Assembly (NCBI GenBank): GCA_021783175.1
Contig: JAJXUF010000064.1
Span: 1-17,327 of the forward strand
Length of the DNA stretch: 17,327 nucleotides
Source: Pseudomonadota bacterium
GTDB lineage: Bacteria > Pseudomonadota > Gammaproteobacteria > Acidiferrobacterales > UBA6901
Reading direction: 5' to 3'
Shown here: positions 1 through 7,194 of the stretch, one piece after another
How the letters are laid out: each line of letters starts with the position of its first letter
How positions within the stretch are numbered: position 1 is the first letter of the stretch
The notes under the pieces: generated by a model
The model's input: the letters and a program-made list of their open reading frames with translations, nothing else
Databases searched by the model: none
What the model was told of the DNA's origin: nothing
Program-made: the position numbers and the translations under genes

Positions 1-297
1 TCCCTTGCGACTTGCTCAGGAAATTAGTGGCAGATTTTGCGCCGCGAATTTGCGCGATGATCGTCGCGCCTGAAGTACATTCATGTGAGGCGTCCCGCCC
101 TCCGCTGCCGGTTGCGGTAAAGAGAGTGAGGTCGCTGATTGCAACAATTCGCTAGCGGCTGCCATCCCGGCGCTGGTTGCCACCAAGGCGACGGCGGGCT
201 TTTTGAGCAAACCGCGCCGCGCTGTAAACGGTTTTGCGGAAAGATTCTCGTTTTTGCCTCCCGGAAATGCGCCAAATGGATGGCTCCGTCTTCTCAA
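1..297 (-). CDS. Nitroreductase-family protein, N-terminal fragment (partial, apparent frameshift)
   Basis: The visible N-terminus has a twin-arginine-like or hydrophobic leader (ARRGLLKKPAVALVATSAG) and then an ARRSSRKF motif, which matches the start of the FMN-binding fold in secreted SagB/nitroreductase-type proteins. The frame closes at a TGA at 16-18. Removing one T from the minus-strand TTT run (21-23 on the plus strand) instead reads LPLIPEQVAR to the window edge, as expected for this family. I therefore read it as one gene running off the left edge, with either a sequencing error or a real one-base frameshift. The first possible start is a TTG at 297 with no clear ribosome binding site, so the true start may lie further inside. 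Family assignment rests on under 100 residues and is tentative. The alternative is an unrelated short secreted protein. Confidence 0.45.
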
Positions 298-427
298 ACT
301 AGCGATGTTGCAGATTAACAGACGTGCGCGACCCGGCTTTGATGCGCGTCAAACGGGGCTGAAAAAAATGAACCGACGGGGATAAGTCTAAAAACTCTTT
401 TACTTACAATCAGCGTGGCGAGAGAGG

Positions 428-465
428 ACGCACCCACCCGGACGGAAAGGCCGGGTGGGTGGCGT
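428..465 (-). terminator. GC-rich hairpin, probable terminator of the DsrE-like gene
   Basis: An 11-bp perfect stem, CACCCACCCGG (431-441) with CCGGGTGGGTG (451-461), extends by three more pairs across a one-base bulge around a 9-nt loop. It begins 9 bp past the stop codon of the 474-980 gene. On the minus strand it is followed by a CT-rich stretch rather than a clean T run, so it may be a weak or Rho-assisted terminator, or a 3'-end stabilising hairpin. Confidence 0.6.
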
Positions 466-473
466 TGCGACAA

Positions 474-980
474 TCAGTGCGCTTTGGCTGGTGGCACAAG
501 CCTTTGCGGCTTGATCAAGGCGTAACCGTGACGCTCGGCATCGGCGATTGCCGGGTAGGCTCCGGGAACGACTGTGCCAATACCGACGATGTCAGATGGC
601 TTAAGCTTCGCTGCACTAATCGAATTTCCGCAGAACTCGATCTGCACGCCTTTATCTCTCAATGCAGCAATGCGTTCCACCAGGCCCTGGTTGTCGATGA
701 AGGCATCCTTGGAGAACGCTTTTACCATCGGACCCTGGATCACCATGATCAGCTTGGTGTGTGGCAGCGCCATAAGCCGCTCTGCCACAAAGGCCTGGAA
801 CTCGGTATCGGCCGGTACGGCGCCGCCCGCATCCATCACGATTTTGAGCCCCTGGTACTTTTCGTGGCTATGATCAATAGCGGTGCCATACGGCTCAAGG
901 TTATTGGACGCAAGCACTGGGGTTGCTGTCGTGATGGCAACGAGCAGTGCAGCGCTTAAAAATGACAGAACATAACGCAT
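474..980 (-). CDS. Secreted DsrE/DsrF-family protein
   Basis: A 168-residue protein with a clear Sec signal peptide (residues 1-25, cleavage after VLAS or just before it) and then a DsrE-like domain. Its C-terminal half carries the pattern typical of periplasmic DsrE-family proteins: VQIEFCGNSISA with a single conserved-looking Cys117, then DIVGIGTVVPGAYPAIADAE. DsrE-fold proteins include cytoplasmic sulfur-relay subunits whose Cys carries persulfide. Secreted single-Cys members like this one have no established substrate. The start is well supported: AAGGAG lies about 6 bp before the ATG at 980. It appears monocistronic, with a hairpin just past its stop. No dsr or other sulfur-oxidation genes are nearby, so a role in sulfur oxidation should not be assumed. 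Confidence 0.82.
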   Translation of the reverse strand: MRYVLSFLSAALLVAITTATPVLASNNLEPYGTAIDHSHEKYQGLKIVMDAGGAVPADTEFQAFVAERLMALPHTKLIMVIQGPMVKAFSKDAFIDNQGLVERIAALRDKGVQIEFCGNSISAAKLKPSDIVGIGTVVPGAYPAIADAERHGYALIKPQRLVPPAKAH

Positions 981-1239
981 TGTCTCTCCTTATATCCTCT
1001 ATTTTTAGCTGTGTTTACAACCATATTAACCCGACATTGACGATACGTGGGCGCGCAAGTCGCAGCCTGACAGCACTGCACCGGGCCTGCCGGGTCGGGA
1101 TCCACGCCAGTATCTCCCGGCGAGTGATGCCCGATTATAGGACTGCCAGAAGGGGTGTTTTATTCCACGATATGGAAGCGCCCTGCGCCCCGCCCCGGTA
1201 GCGCCAGTTCGTTACCAGGCGGCGCAACCAACCTTCTCG

Positions 1240-2283
1240 TCAGATGAGGTCTCGGTCAGATAGCTCCTGTTTGACATAGGCATAGAATATGGGTGCCGCA
1301 ATCACCCCGCGCAAACCAAAGGCAGCCTCGAATACCAGCATGGCGATTAGGATTTCCCAGGCTTTCGCATTGATTCTTCCGCCAACAATATGTGCATTCA
1401 AGAAATATTCTAGTTTGTGGATGACAACGAGAAATGCCAACGAGGCCAGCGCTACGCTGAAGGAGGCACTCAAGCTAACCAGGAATATCACTGTGTTGGA
1501 AACGAGATTTCCTGCTACTGGCACCAGACCTGCAACAAAGGTTATAGCAATGAGAGTCTTGACGAACGGTAGATCAATTCCGAATGATGGGAGCAGAACT
1601 AGCAGGTAAATGCCCGTAAGGCCGGTATTGATGACAGAAATTGGCAGTTGCGCCCGCATGATGCGGCGAAATGTTGTGGCCAGCAGGACCACGCGTTTGG
1701 AAAGCGCAAGAACCAACGGGGTGCGTCTCGCGCTTGGCACCGCCTCGTGCAAGGCTGCCATCGCCCCCACGATTAGGCCAATCAAAATGTGAATAAAGAC
1801 TCTGAGGGTATCGGTACCCAGCGTTCTGACTTCGCCAGCGTGCTCCCGGAACCACTGGGCTATGATCGCTCTTATGGATTCCGCCCCTGGCGTCAAACTA
1901 CTGACCATCTCGGCTGGCAAGAAGTGCCGCAGATTCTCGACTATGGTTGCAAGCTGCGCAAGAAGCGTCGCCAGATTGTCTGGTCCTTTGCGCAGAAATA
2001 CCACTATCCCAACACTTCCAAGGATGAGCAAAGCCACTGTTACTGTCGCCAGCAGTGCGACGACAACGATTTTGGTATTTCGGCTGGTGATAAACGGTAC
2101 CCGCAGCGCCGCCGACAGGATATGGACAAGCTGAAAGACTAGGAGACCAGCAAGCAGTGCGGCAAGCAAATGAAGCGCAAGCACCGCAATCAGCGCCAGT
2201 CCCATGAGCACCCAGGCAGCTATGTGATAGGGAGTCGGAATCCACTCGCTGCCGATCTGCTCCGCGTCCGGCATGTTTTTCAT
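1240..2283 (-). CDS. AI-2E/PerM-family (UPF0118) inner-membrane transporter
   Basis: A 347-residue integral membrane protein, normal length for the family. It has two hydrophobic segments near the N-terminus (about residues 24-55), a third around 72-97, a soluble amphipathic region at about 100-155, and a run of further segments to the end. Family landmarks in the C-terminal half are FVAGLVPVAGNLVSNT, KLEYFLNAHIVGGRI and the closing LRGVIAAPIFYAYVKQEL. E. coli members include TqsA, YdiK and PerM. The autoinducer-2 export label comes from TqsA and does not carry over to distant members; ion or proton antiport has been described for others. The ATG at 2283 has a GGGGGAGAGG ribosome binding site. 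It is separated by about 200 bp from the fsr-like gene upstream, so it is probably transcribed on its own. Confidence 0.85.
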   Translation of the reverse strand: MKNMPDAEQIGSEWIPTPYHIAAWVLMGLALIAVLALHLLAALLAGLLVFQLVHILSAALRVPFITSRNTKIVVVALLATVTVALLILGSVGIVVFLRKGPDNLATLLAQLATIVENLRHFLPAEMVSSLTPGAESIRAIIAQWFREHAGEVRTLGTDTLRVFIHILIGLIVGAMAALHEAVPSARRTPLVLALSKRVVLLATTFRRIMRAQLPISVINTGLTGIYLLVLLPSFGIDLPFVKTLIAITFVAGLVPVAGNLVSNTVIFLVSLSASFSVALASLAFLVVIHKLEYFLNAHIVGGRINAKAWEILIAMLVFEAAFGLRGVIAAPIFYAYVKQELSDRDLI

Positions 2284-2487
2284 TTTCCTCTCCCCCAGTT
2301 CTTTTTCTGGGCATTATCGTGCAGACGCCGCCGGACTTCCAGCCTCAGAAAGCTGACAACTGAAGGTCGGCGCAGCAGAGAACACGACACCACGTTTACG
2401 CCTCGGTCGGCGCAACGTCGCGAACTGATAGCCGCTAGTGACATGATGCACTACGGACCAAGATAAGACACGCGGGGATTAATTGCG

Positions 2488-3768
2488 CTAGTCTGCCGAT
2501 TGCTGTTCACGCAGCCCTGCATTGCCGGCTGAATCGACGGCAACCATTTTCGCAAGGCGTTGGTGGTTCATTTTCCCTTGCGGTAGGAAGCCTGCAAGAA
2601 GGCCGATAGCAGGAAGAAAGGCACAAACGTGATAGACAAAAATAATACTGGTGGCATCGGCAAATTTTCCAAGAACTGCCGCGCCGATGCCGCCCAAGCC
2701 GAAAGCGAACCCAAAAAATAGGCCAGCGACGGCGCCTACTCGTGCCGGCATCAATTCCTGCGCATAAACAACAATTGCAGGAAATGCTGAAGCGAGAATA
2801 ACGCCGATTGGAACCGTCAGAACACCTGTCCAGAACAGGTTTGCATAAGGCAGCAGCAAGGTAAACGGCAAAACTCCCAGGATAGAAAACCAGATTACGG
2901 CCTTTCTACCGATACGATCACCGATTGGACCTCCAGCGACCGTACCAACCGCCACGGCCGCGAGGAAAATGAACAGGTGAAATTGAGCACTCTGTACGGA
3001 CACGTTGAAACGGCTAATCAGATAAAAGGTGTAATAGCTGGTCATGCTTGCCATGTAAAAAAACTTCGAGAAAATCAGCGCAACTAATACGGCAACCGCA
3101 AGACCAATCCTGGCACGTCGCAATTCCGGTAATGCCGATGCTTTTGTTGCACGCGGCTTCCTATGCGCGGCAACATGTGATTTATACCAGTGTCCAACGT
3201 TGATCAGCAGAAAGATGCCAAGCAGTGCAGCGATTGAGAACCACGCGATACTTGATTGCCCTTGGCGAATTACGATGAAAGCCGCTGCCAACGGGCCTAT
3301 TGCCGAACCAGCATTGCCGCCCACCTGAAACAGTGATTGCGCCAGACCATGCTGTCCCCCAGAAGCCATGCGCGCCACACGCGAAGACTCTGGATGAAAT
3401 ACGGATGAACCAGTTCCCACTAACGCCGCGGCGACAAGCAACATCCAGTACGTGCTGGCAAGCGAGAGAAGAACCAGTCCCGAAAGTGTGAATACCATGC
3501 CGATAGCAAGGGAATACGGTTTTGGAGTCCGATCCGTATAAATACCAACAATGGGTTGCAGCAGCGAGGCGGTAAACTGATATGTAAAAGTCAGCGTACC
3601 AAGTTGACTAAAAGTAAGGCCATAGCTCGTCTTGAGCATCGGATAAACTGCCGGCAGGAGCGACTGCATCATGTCATTCAGCAGATGACAGAAGCTAATT
3701 GCAGCCAAAACCGCAAATGCCGTTCTAGCAACCGACCCACCGGCGTCGCTTGCAGCGGAAGTGTCCAC
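2488..3768 (-). CDS. fsr: MFS efflux transporter, fosmidomycin-resistance (Fsr) type
   Basis: A 426-residue, 12-helix major facilitator protein. Diagnostic stretches are SFCHLLNDMMQSLLPAVYP in the first helix, then DRTPKPYSLAIGM, the very characteristic HPESSRVARMASGG, and AQSLFQVGGNAGSAIGP in the middle of the N-terminal half. A second MFS loop motif, GGPIGDRIGRK, opens the C-terminal half. This combination is typical of Fsr, an exporter that confers resistance to fosmidomycin (an inhibitor of DXR in the MEP isoprenoid pathway) when overproduced. The natural substrate is unknown. The start is a GTG at 3768 with no strong ribosome binding site; the next Met is well inside the first helix, so the GTG is preferred. 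A perfect 6-bp inverted repeat lies just upstream (3780-3799). Confidence 0.88.
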   Translation of the reverse strand: MDTSAASDAGGSVARTAFAVLAAISFCHLLNDMMQSLLPAVYPMLKTSYGLTFSQLGTLTFTYQFTASLLQPIVGIYTDRTPKPYSLAIGMVFTLSGLVLLSLASTYWMLLVAAALVGTGSSVFHPESSRVARMASGGQHGLAQSLFQVGGNAGSAIGPLAAAFIVIRQGQSSIAWFSIAALLGIFLLINVGHWYKSHVAAHRKPRATKASALPELRRARIGLAVAVLVALIFSKFFYMASMTSYYTFYLISRFNVSVQSAQFHLFIFLAAVAVGTVAGGPIGDRIGRKAVIWFSILGVLPFTLLLPYANLFWTGVLTVPIGVILASAFPAIVVYAQELMPARVGAVAGLFFGFAFGLGGIGAAVLGKFADATSIIFVYHVCAFLPAIGLLAGFLPQGKMNHQRLAKMVAVDSAGNAGLREQQSAD

Positions 3769-3779
3769 TCAGAATCCGT

Positions 3780-3799
3780 AACAGGTTGTCATGCCTGTT
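3780..3799. repeat. Inverted repeat in the fsr leader
   Basis: AACAGG (3780-3785) and CCTGTT (3794-3799) form a perfect 6-bp dyad with an 8-bp spacer, 11 bp upstream of the GTG start of the fsr-like gene. It could be an operator half-site pair or a small hairpin in the 5' leader. Function is inferred only from position. Confidence 0.35.
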
Positions 3800-4003
3800 T
3801 CACAGCGTAGCAAATCTACGTTCGCTAGGCCAAGTTCGGCGCGGAATGTATGGCGGCTCCTCAGCAGGATGTTCTGCGACAGCGTCCATGCGTTAAATCT
3901 GGATGCGTCACTCCTTCCTGCCCCAATTCGCAGTAGAACATTCAATCATTGCGGCCGGCACAATAAATTCCATGGTTAAGCATCCTGGCAGAGTCGATCC
4001 AAG

Positions 4004-4783
4004 CTACGGTGACTGGTTGGTCAATTCACTTCTTATTTTTGCAAGCTTCGCCTTGATCCGGGCTGCATTATCAGGACCCATTCGAAGCAGAATCTTTTGT
4101 CCCGCCGAAAGTGCCTCGACCGCGGGATCTTGGAACTGGTATAGCACATTGGGCTGAATCAATTTCAGCGGGTAAACAACCTTCGGCGTCGCCAGCAAAT
4201 TATCGATCGCCTCCACCAACCGATCATTGAAATACCCATGCGGGTAACCAAGGCTCTCATACTCTTTCTGGAAAAGAGGGTAATAGTGTATGTACGTAGT
4301 GACGAGCGTTTTGCTGTTTGCGCTTTCTGCCAGCAGTACATAGGGCATGTAGCGTCGATAGTTGTCCGGGTTGATAGCCAGATTGTCGTCGGTGCCACTC
4401 GCTAGAAACCGTCCAGAAACCGGCCTGAACAGTTGGAAACGCATCGGCAGTTTGGCGCGCGGCAGATTGTCCACTGCGACAACGATGCGGTGCACGAGAT
4501 CTTCGGTAATAAATAAATGCTCTACCGATTTACGACCAAACAAACCGGTTAGGGCATCAAGAATCGCACTATCGCTCTGATCTAGCGGCGGCAATGGTTT
4601 CTGCGCCTGTACGGAAGGTTGCGGAACCGGATAGCGCACGGATGGAATGGCCGGCTTTGGCGCTGCTGTCGATTTGACAGTCGCCGGGGGCGTTTCCGGC
4701 GGCCGCAGAGTCCGCCAGTAATAAACGCCACCGCCAATTCCGACCAGCACCAAAACCACCACTACCGGCTTTATATGTCTCAT
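4004..4783 (-). CDS. Membrane-anchored DUF3014 protein
   Basis: A 259-residue protein of the uncharacterised DUF3014 family. Residues 5-23 form one N-terminal transmembrane helix. A Pro/Ala-rich linker runs from about 28 to 66. The conserved domain fills the rest, with PLPPLDQSD at its start, VHRIVVAVDNLPR, YPLFQKEYESLGYPHGYFNDRL and the closing ALSAGQKILLRMGPDNAARIKAKL. The likely topology is one anchor with the domain in the periplasm. The start at 4783 is chosen over a longer frame opening at 4852 because AGGAG sits 7 bp before it and the protein then begins directly with the membrane helix. No function is known for the family, and the neighbours offer no clue. Confidence 0.85.
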   Translation of the reverse strand: MRHIKPVVVVLVLVGIGGGVYYWRTLRPPETPPATVKSTAAPKPAIPSVRYPVPQPSVQAQKPLPPLDQSDSAILDALTGLFGRKSVEHLFITEDLVHRIVVAVDNLPRAKLPMRFQLFRPVSGRFLASGTDDNLAINPDNYRRYMPYVLLAESANSKTLVTTYIHYYPLFQKEYESLGYPHGYFNDRLVEAIDNLLATPKVVYPLKLIQPNVLYQFQDPAVEALSAGQKILLRMGPDNAARIKAKLAKIRSELTNQSP

Positions 4784-5043
4784 GTTGTTGCTCCTGCACC
4801 GATACTCCAATTTTCGGGGGTTTCGCCAGTGCTTCTCGCGCCGCCCGTCCATGCGAATCCGACGTGCTGTAGGCGGTGTTCAACAGGCGCCTGCGACGTT
4901 GCGTCTTTCCACCCTGCGGCTTTCCATTTTGCCACTTCCCAGTCGTCGACTGCTTCGCTAAGCTAGCACTAAAGCTTACTCAGCATTCGTTGCCGCGTGA
5001 AGACACGGCGCCCCTAAGGCGCAAACAAAGAAGAATGGGCGAT

Positions 5044-6081
5044 ATGCGATACAATCGATTGGGCAACACGGATTTGACACTTTCTGAGATTTGCCTGGGC
5101 ACAATGACCTGGGGCGAGCAAAACACCGAAGGCGAGGCACACCGCCAGCTGGATTATGCGACAAGTCGCGGAATCAACTATATCGATACCGCCGAAATGT
5201 ATCCGGTCCCGCCGCGCGCTGAAACCGCATGCCGCACGGAACGCTATTTGGGCACTTGGCTGAATCGTCAGACGCGCGATCAGCTTGTCGTGGCCAGCAA
5301 GATCGCCGGGCCAGGTCGGCGCGACTGGCTGCGCGGTGGCCGCACTTCGCTAACCCGCGCCAATATTCTCGAAGCGGCCGACGACAGCCTGGGTCGCCTG
5401 CAGACCGACTATATCGACTTGTACCAGATACACTGGCCGGATCGAAACGTGCAAATGTTTGGGGCGGCCGGATTTGATCCGAAGGCTGAGCGGACTACCG
5501 TCCCAATCATCGAGCAAATCGAGGCTATGGCCGAGCTGATTCGCGCCGGCAAGATTCGTTATTACGGATTATCCAACGAGAGCTCCTGGGGCGTATGTCA
5601 GTTTACCGCAATTGCACGCCAGCACGGACTACCCGCACCGGTTTCCATTCAGAACGTCTACAGCCTGGTAAGCAGGCAATTCGACCTGGATCTTGCCGAA
5701 GTGAGCTATCGCGAGAACATTCCGCTTCTCGCTTACAGTCCTCTTGCGGGTGGGGTGCTTAGCGGCAAGTACTTAAACAACGCGCAACCATCAGGTGCGC
5801 GCTTCACGTTGTTCCCGGAATTTCAGCCACGCAATCGCCGCGCCGCTGTAGCGCAGGCAACCGCTGAATACACCGAACTCGCAAGGAAGTACGGAATTGA
5901 GCCTGAACAGCTGGCGATCAGTTTCGTGCGCAACCGCTGGTTTGTCTGCTCGACGATCATTGGCGCAACAAGCGTTGAACAACTTAACCGCAACATCGAC
6001 AGCCTGAATGTAAACCTGGACGGTGAGATTCTTACCGCCATCGAGGAAATTCACGCGCGCTATTCTACGCCCGCGCCCTGA
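5044..6081 (+). CDS. tas: Tas-like NADP(H)-dependent aldo/keto reductase
   Basis: A 345-residue TIM-barrel oxidoreductase closely resembling E. coli Tas over its whole length, including LGTMTWGEQNTE near the N-terminus, DTAEMYPVPPRAET and the C-terminal ending YSTPAP. The aldo/keto reductase catalytic tetrad is visible: Asp48, Tyr53, Lys86 (ASKIAGP) and His130 (YQIHWPDR). Late in the protein, IGATSVEQLNRNID matches the usual cofactor-binding end of the fold. The physiological substrate of Tas proteins is not settled; E. coli tas was found as a suppressor of tyrosine auxotrophy. The start at 5044 gives the family's usual MRYNRLG opening with AAGAAG about 10 bp upstream. A second ATG at 5035 is possible. 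The 260-bp gap to the divergent DUF3014 start must hold both promoters. Confidence 0.9.
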   Translation: MRYNRLGNTDLTLSEICLGTMTWGEQNTEGEAHRQLDYATSRGINYIDTAEMYPVPPRAETACRTERYLGTWLNRQTRDQLVVASKIAGPGRRDWLRGGRTSLTRANILEAADDSLGRLQTDYIDLYQIHWPDRNVQMFGAAGFDPKAERTTVPIIEQIEAMAELIRAGKIRYYGLSNESSWGVCQFTAIARQHGLPAPVSIQNVYSLVSRQFDLDLAEVSYRENIPLLAYSPLAGGVLSGKYLNNAQPSGARFTLFPEFQPRNRRAAVAQATAEYTELARKYGIEPEQLAISFVRNRWFVCSTIIGATSVEQLNRNIDSLNVNLDGEILTAIEEIHARYSTPAP

Positions 6082-6852
6082 ACCACCTTCTTTAGTTGAA
6101 GATGTTCCTTCCTGCTATCAACGTTGTTTGCGGCACTGGCTAGTGTCAACATGATCGTCTGGCGTTCTACCTGCCCGTGACATAGATTTGCGCACGTGCC
6201 TTGCTGGACCGCGAGTGCAGAATTACGCCACTCCTTTGCGTGTTCCCGTACTCATTTCGCAGGACGGTCGTGGAAAGTTATTTTGCAGAATTACCCGCGA
6301 CAAGCAGATGGGGCAAGCTCACGTTGCAATTGAATTGCACAGCGACTACATGCTGGTTGTCGCGCAGATCAATCAAAAACGAGCAGCGCTATGGAAAATT
6401 TGCGAACAGTACATCATCAATGAACAAATAAAAGAATATTAGAACATTCGGAAATTTTACGATTGTTGAGCGGGCCACATTGTGCGGTGCAGGGAATGAA
6501 AACCTAATGCCTGGCGCCTTTTGATTCGGCATGCAAATGCGCCAGGATAACGGCAGGTACCGGCCTCAAACGGGAAAAAAACGATGCGGCTTAATGAGAC
6601 TAGCCGGTCAAAAGAAAGACAATTTCCATGCCAGCACCCAGGATCTCAATAAGCCAAATCACGCACCGCCTTTTGAGCAGCAGGGGCGATGTGGCCTGCT
6701 TGCCGGCTATACTCTAGATAGATCATTATGATTAGCGGATGATTGCGTATTTCAGCCTCCACACCGGTTGGAGATTTAAATCAATCGGGCGGTGCCTGCT
6801 TTTTGGAAACGCCGTTTAGAAGCACACAAATCAAACGCGGGGCGCTAAACCA

Positions 6853-6872
6853 CATCGTTTTCGGGAACGATG
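6853..6872. repeat. 7-bp perfect hairpin with TTCGGG loop
   Basis: CATCGTT (6853-6859) pairs with AACGATG (6866-6872) around a 6-nt loop. It is the first of four dyads within 235 bp upstream of the GGDEF-EAL gene. No T run follows on either strand, so it is not a standard terminator. Confidence 0.45.
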
Positions 6873-6922
6873 GGTAACCCCGCCAAATCGACGGATCAAG
6901 GGCGTTAGTTACAATCCACGAC

Positions 6923-6950
6923 AGGCAAGTCGCTACAAGGCGGCTTGCCT
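6923..6950. repeat. 7-bp inverted repeat
   Basis: AGGCAAG (6923-6929) pairs with CTTGCCT (6944-6950) across a 14-nt loop. An overlapping alternative pairing, AAGGC (6938-6942) with GCCTT (6947-6951), could compete with it. Its role is unknown. Confidence 0.4.
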
Positions 6951-7025
6951 TGTGCATTATTGCTGGTCTGAGTAGTTGAATCGAAGTCAGCGTCGCGGCA
7001 AACACGACGGGATTGAGTCAGCCGC

Positions 7026-7049
7026 GCTGATCATGCGAGTCAGATCAGC
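7026..7049. repeat. 7-bp inverted repeat
   Basis: GCTGATC (7026-7032) and GATCAGC (7043-7049) form a perfect dyad with a 10-bp spacer, centred about 160 bp before the GGDEF-EAL start codon. It could be a regulator site or an RNA hairpin. Confidence 0.4.
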
Positions 7050-7060
7050 TTCAAACACCA

Positions 7061-7096
7061 GTCGCGAAAGGCGTGGCAGTTCGCGACGCTTATGAT
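7061..7096 (+). promoter_or_regulatory. 8-bp palindrome next to a possible -10 box
   Basis: GTCGCGAA (7061-7068) and TTCGCGAC (7080-7087) form a perfect 8-bp dyad with an 11-bp spacer. TATGAT (7091-7096) follows 3 bp later and matches the sigma70 -10 consensus at five of six bases. No good -35 is seen, so the palindrome covers the place where the -35 would be. This is the layout expected of a regulator-controlled promoter for the GGDEF-EAL gene. It is inferred from layout only. Confidence 0.35.
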
Positions 7097-7194
7097 GTAC
7101 TGACAACTCGGCGACAGGAAAGGAGGCCAGAACCGCCGCAATACATTTGCAACCGGAATTTGCTGGAGTTCAGCCCGGCAAACCGTGATGACGA

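Larger units (their letters stand above)
6082..7194. other. 1.1-kb intergenic region with inverted repeats and no convincing gene
   Basis: Short open frames here (for example 6188-6442 plus, 6531-6731 plus and 6781-7005 minus) lack ribosome binding sites and recognisable motifs, and they overlap in competing frames. What does stand out is a series of clean inverted repeats: AGCAGG/CCTGCT (6679-6700) and four more between 6853 and 7087, listed separately. The region lies between the end of the tas-like gene and the cyclic-di-GMP gene, so it probably contains the latter's promoter and long leader. No tRNA, rRNA or known riboswitch was recognised. Confidence 0.6.

Noticed and set aside
459..959. 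Plus-strand frame of 166 codons.
   Set aside because: It lies almost exactly antisense to the DsrE-like gene, which has a signal peptide, a strong ribosome binding site and family motifs.
3787..3804. TTGTCAT-GCCT-GTTTCAC resembles another PHO box near the fsr-like gene.
   Set aside because: It points away from fsr on the plus strand with no gene to serve, the second half matches poorly, and a dyad explains part of the sequence.
6188..6442. Open frame of 84 codons after the tas-like gene, with an overlapping 76-codon frame.
   Set aside because: No ribosome binding site, no recognisable motif, and two frames compete over the same bases.
6781..6952. On the minus strand, GCACAAGGCAAGCC and GCGGGGTTACCCATCG resemble parts of a cyclic-di-GMP-I riboswitch.
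   Set aside because: The order is suggestive, but the final hairpin cannot form as in the consensus, the intervening core does not match, and no minus-strand gene lies downstream. The cyclic-di-GMP gene is on the other strand. A covariance-model search would settle it.
6781..7005. Minus-strand frame of 74 codons.
   Set aside because: Starts at GTG without a ribosome binding site, runs through two of the inverted repeats, and has no family features.
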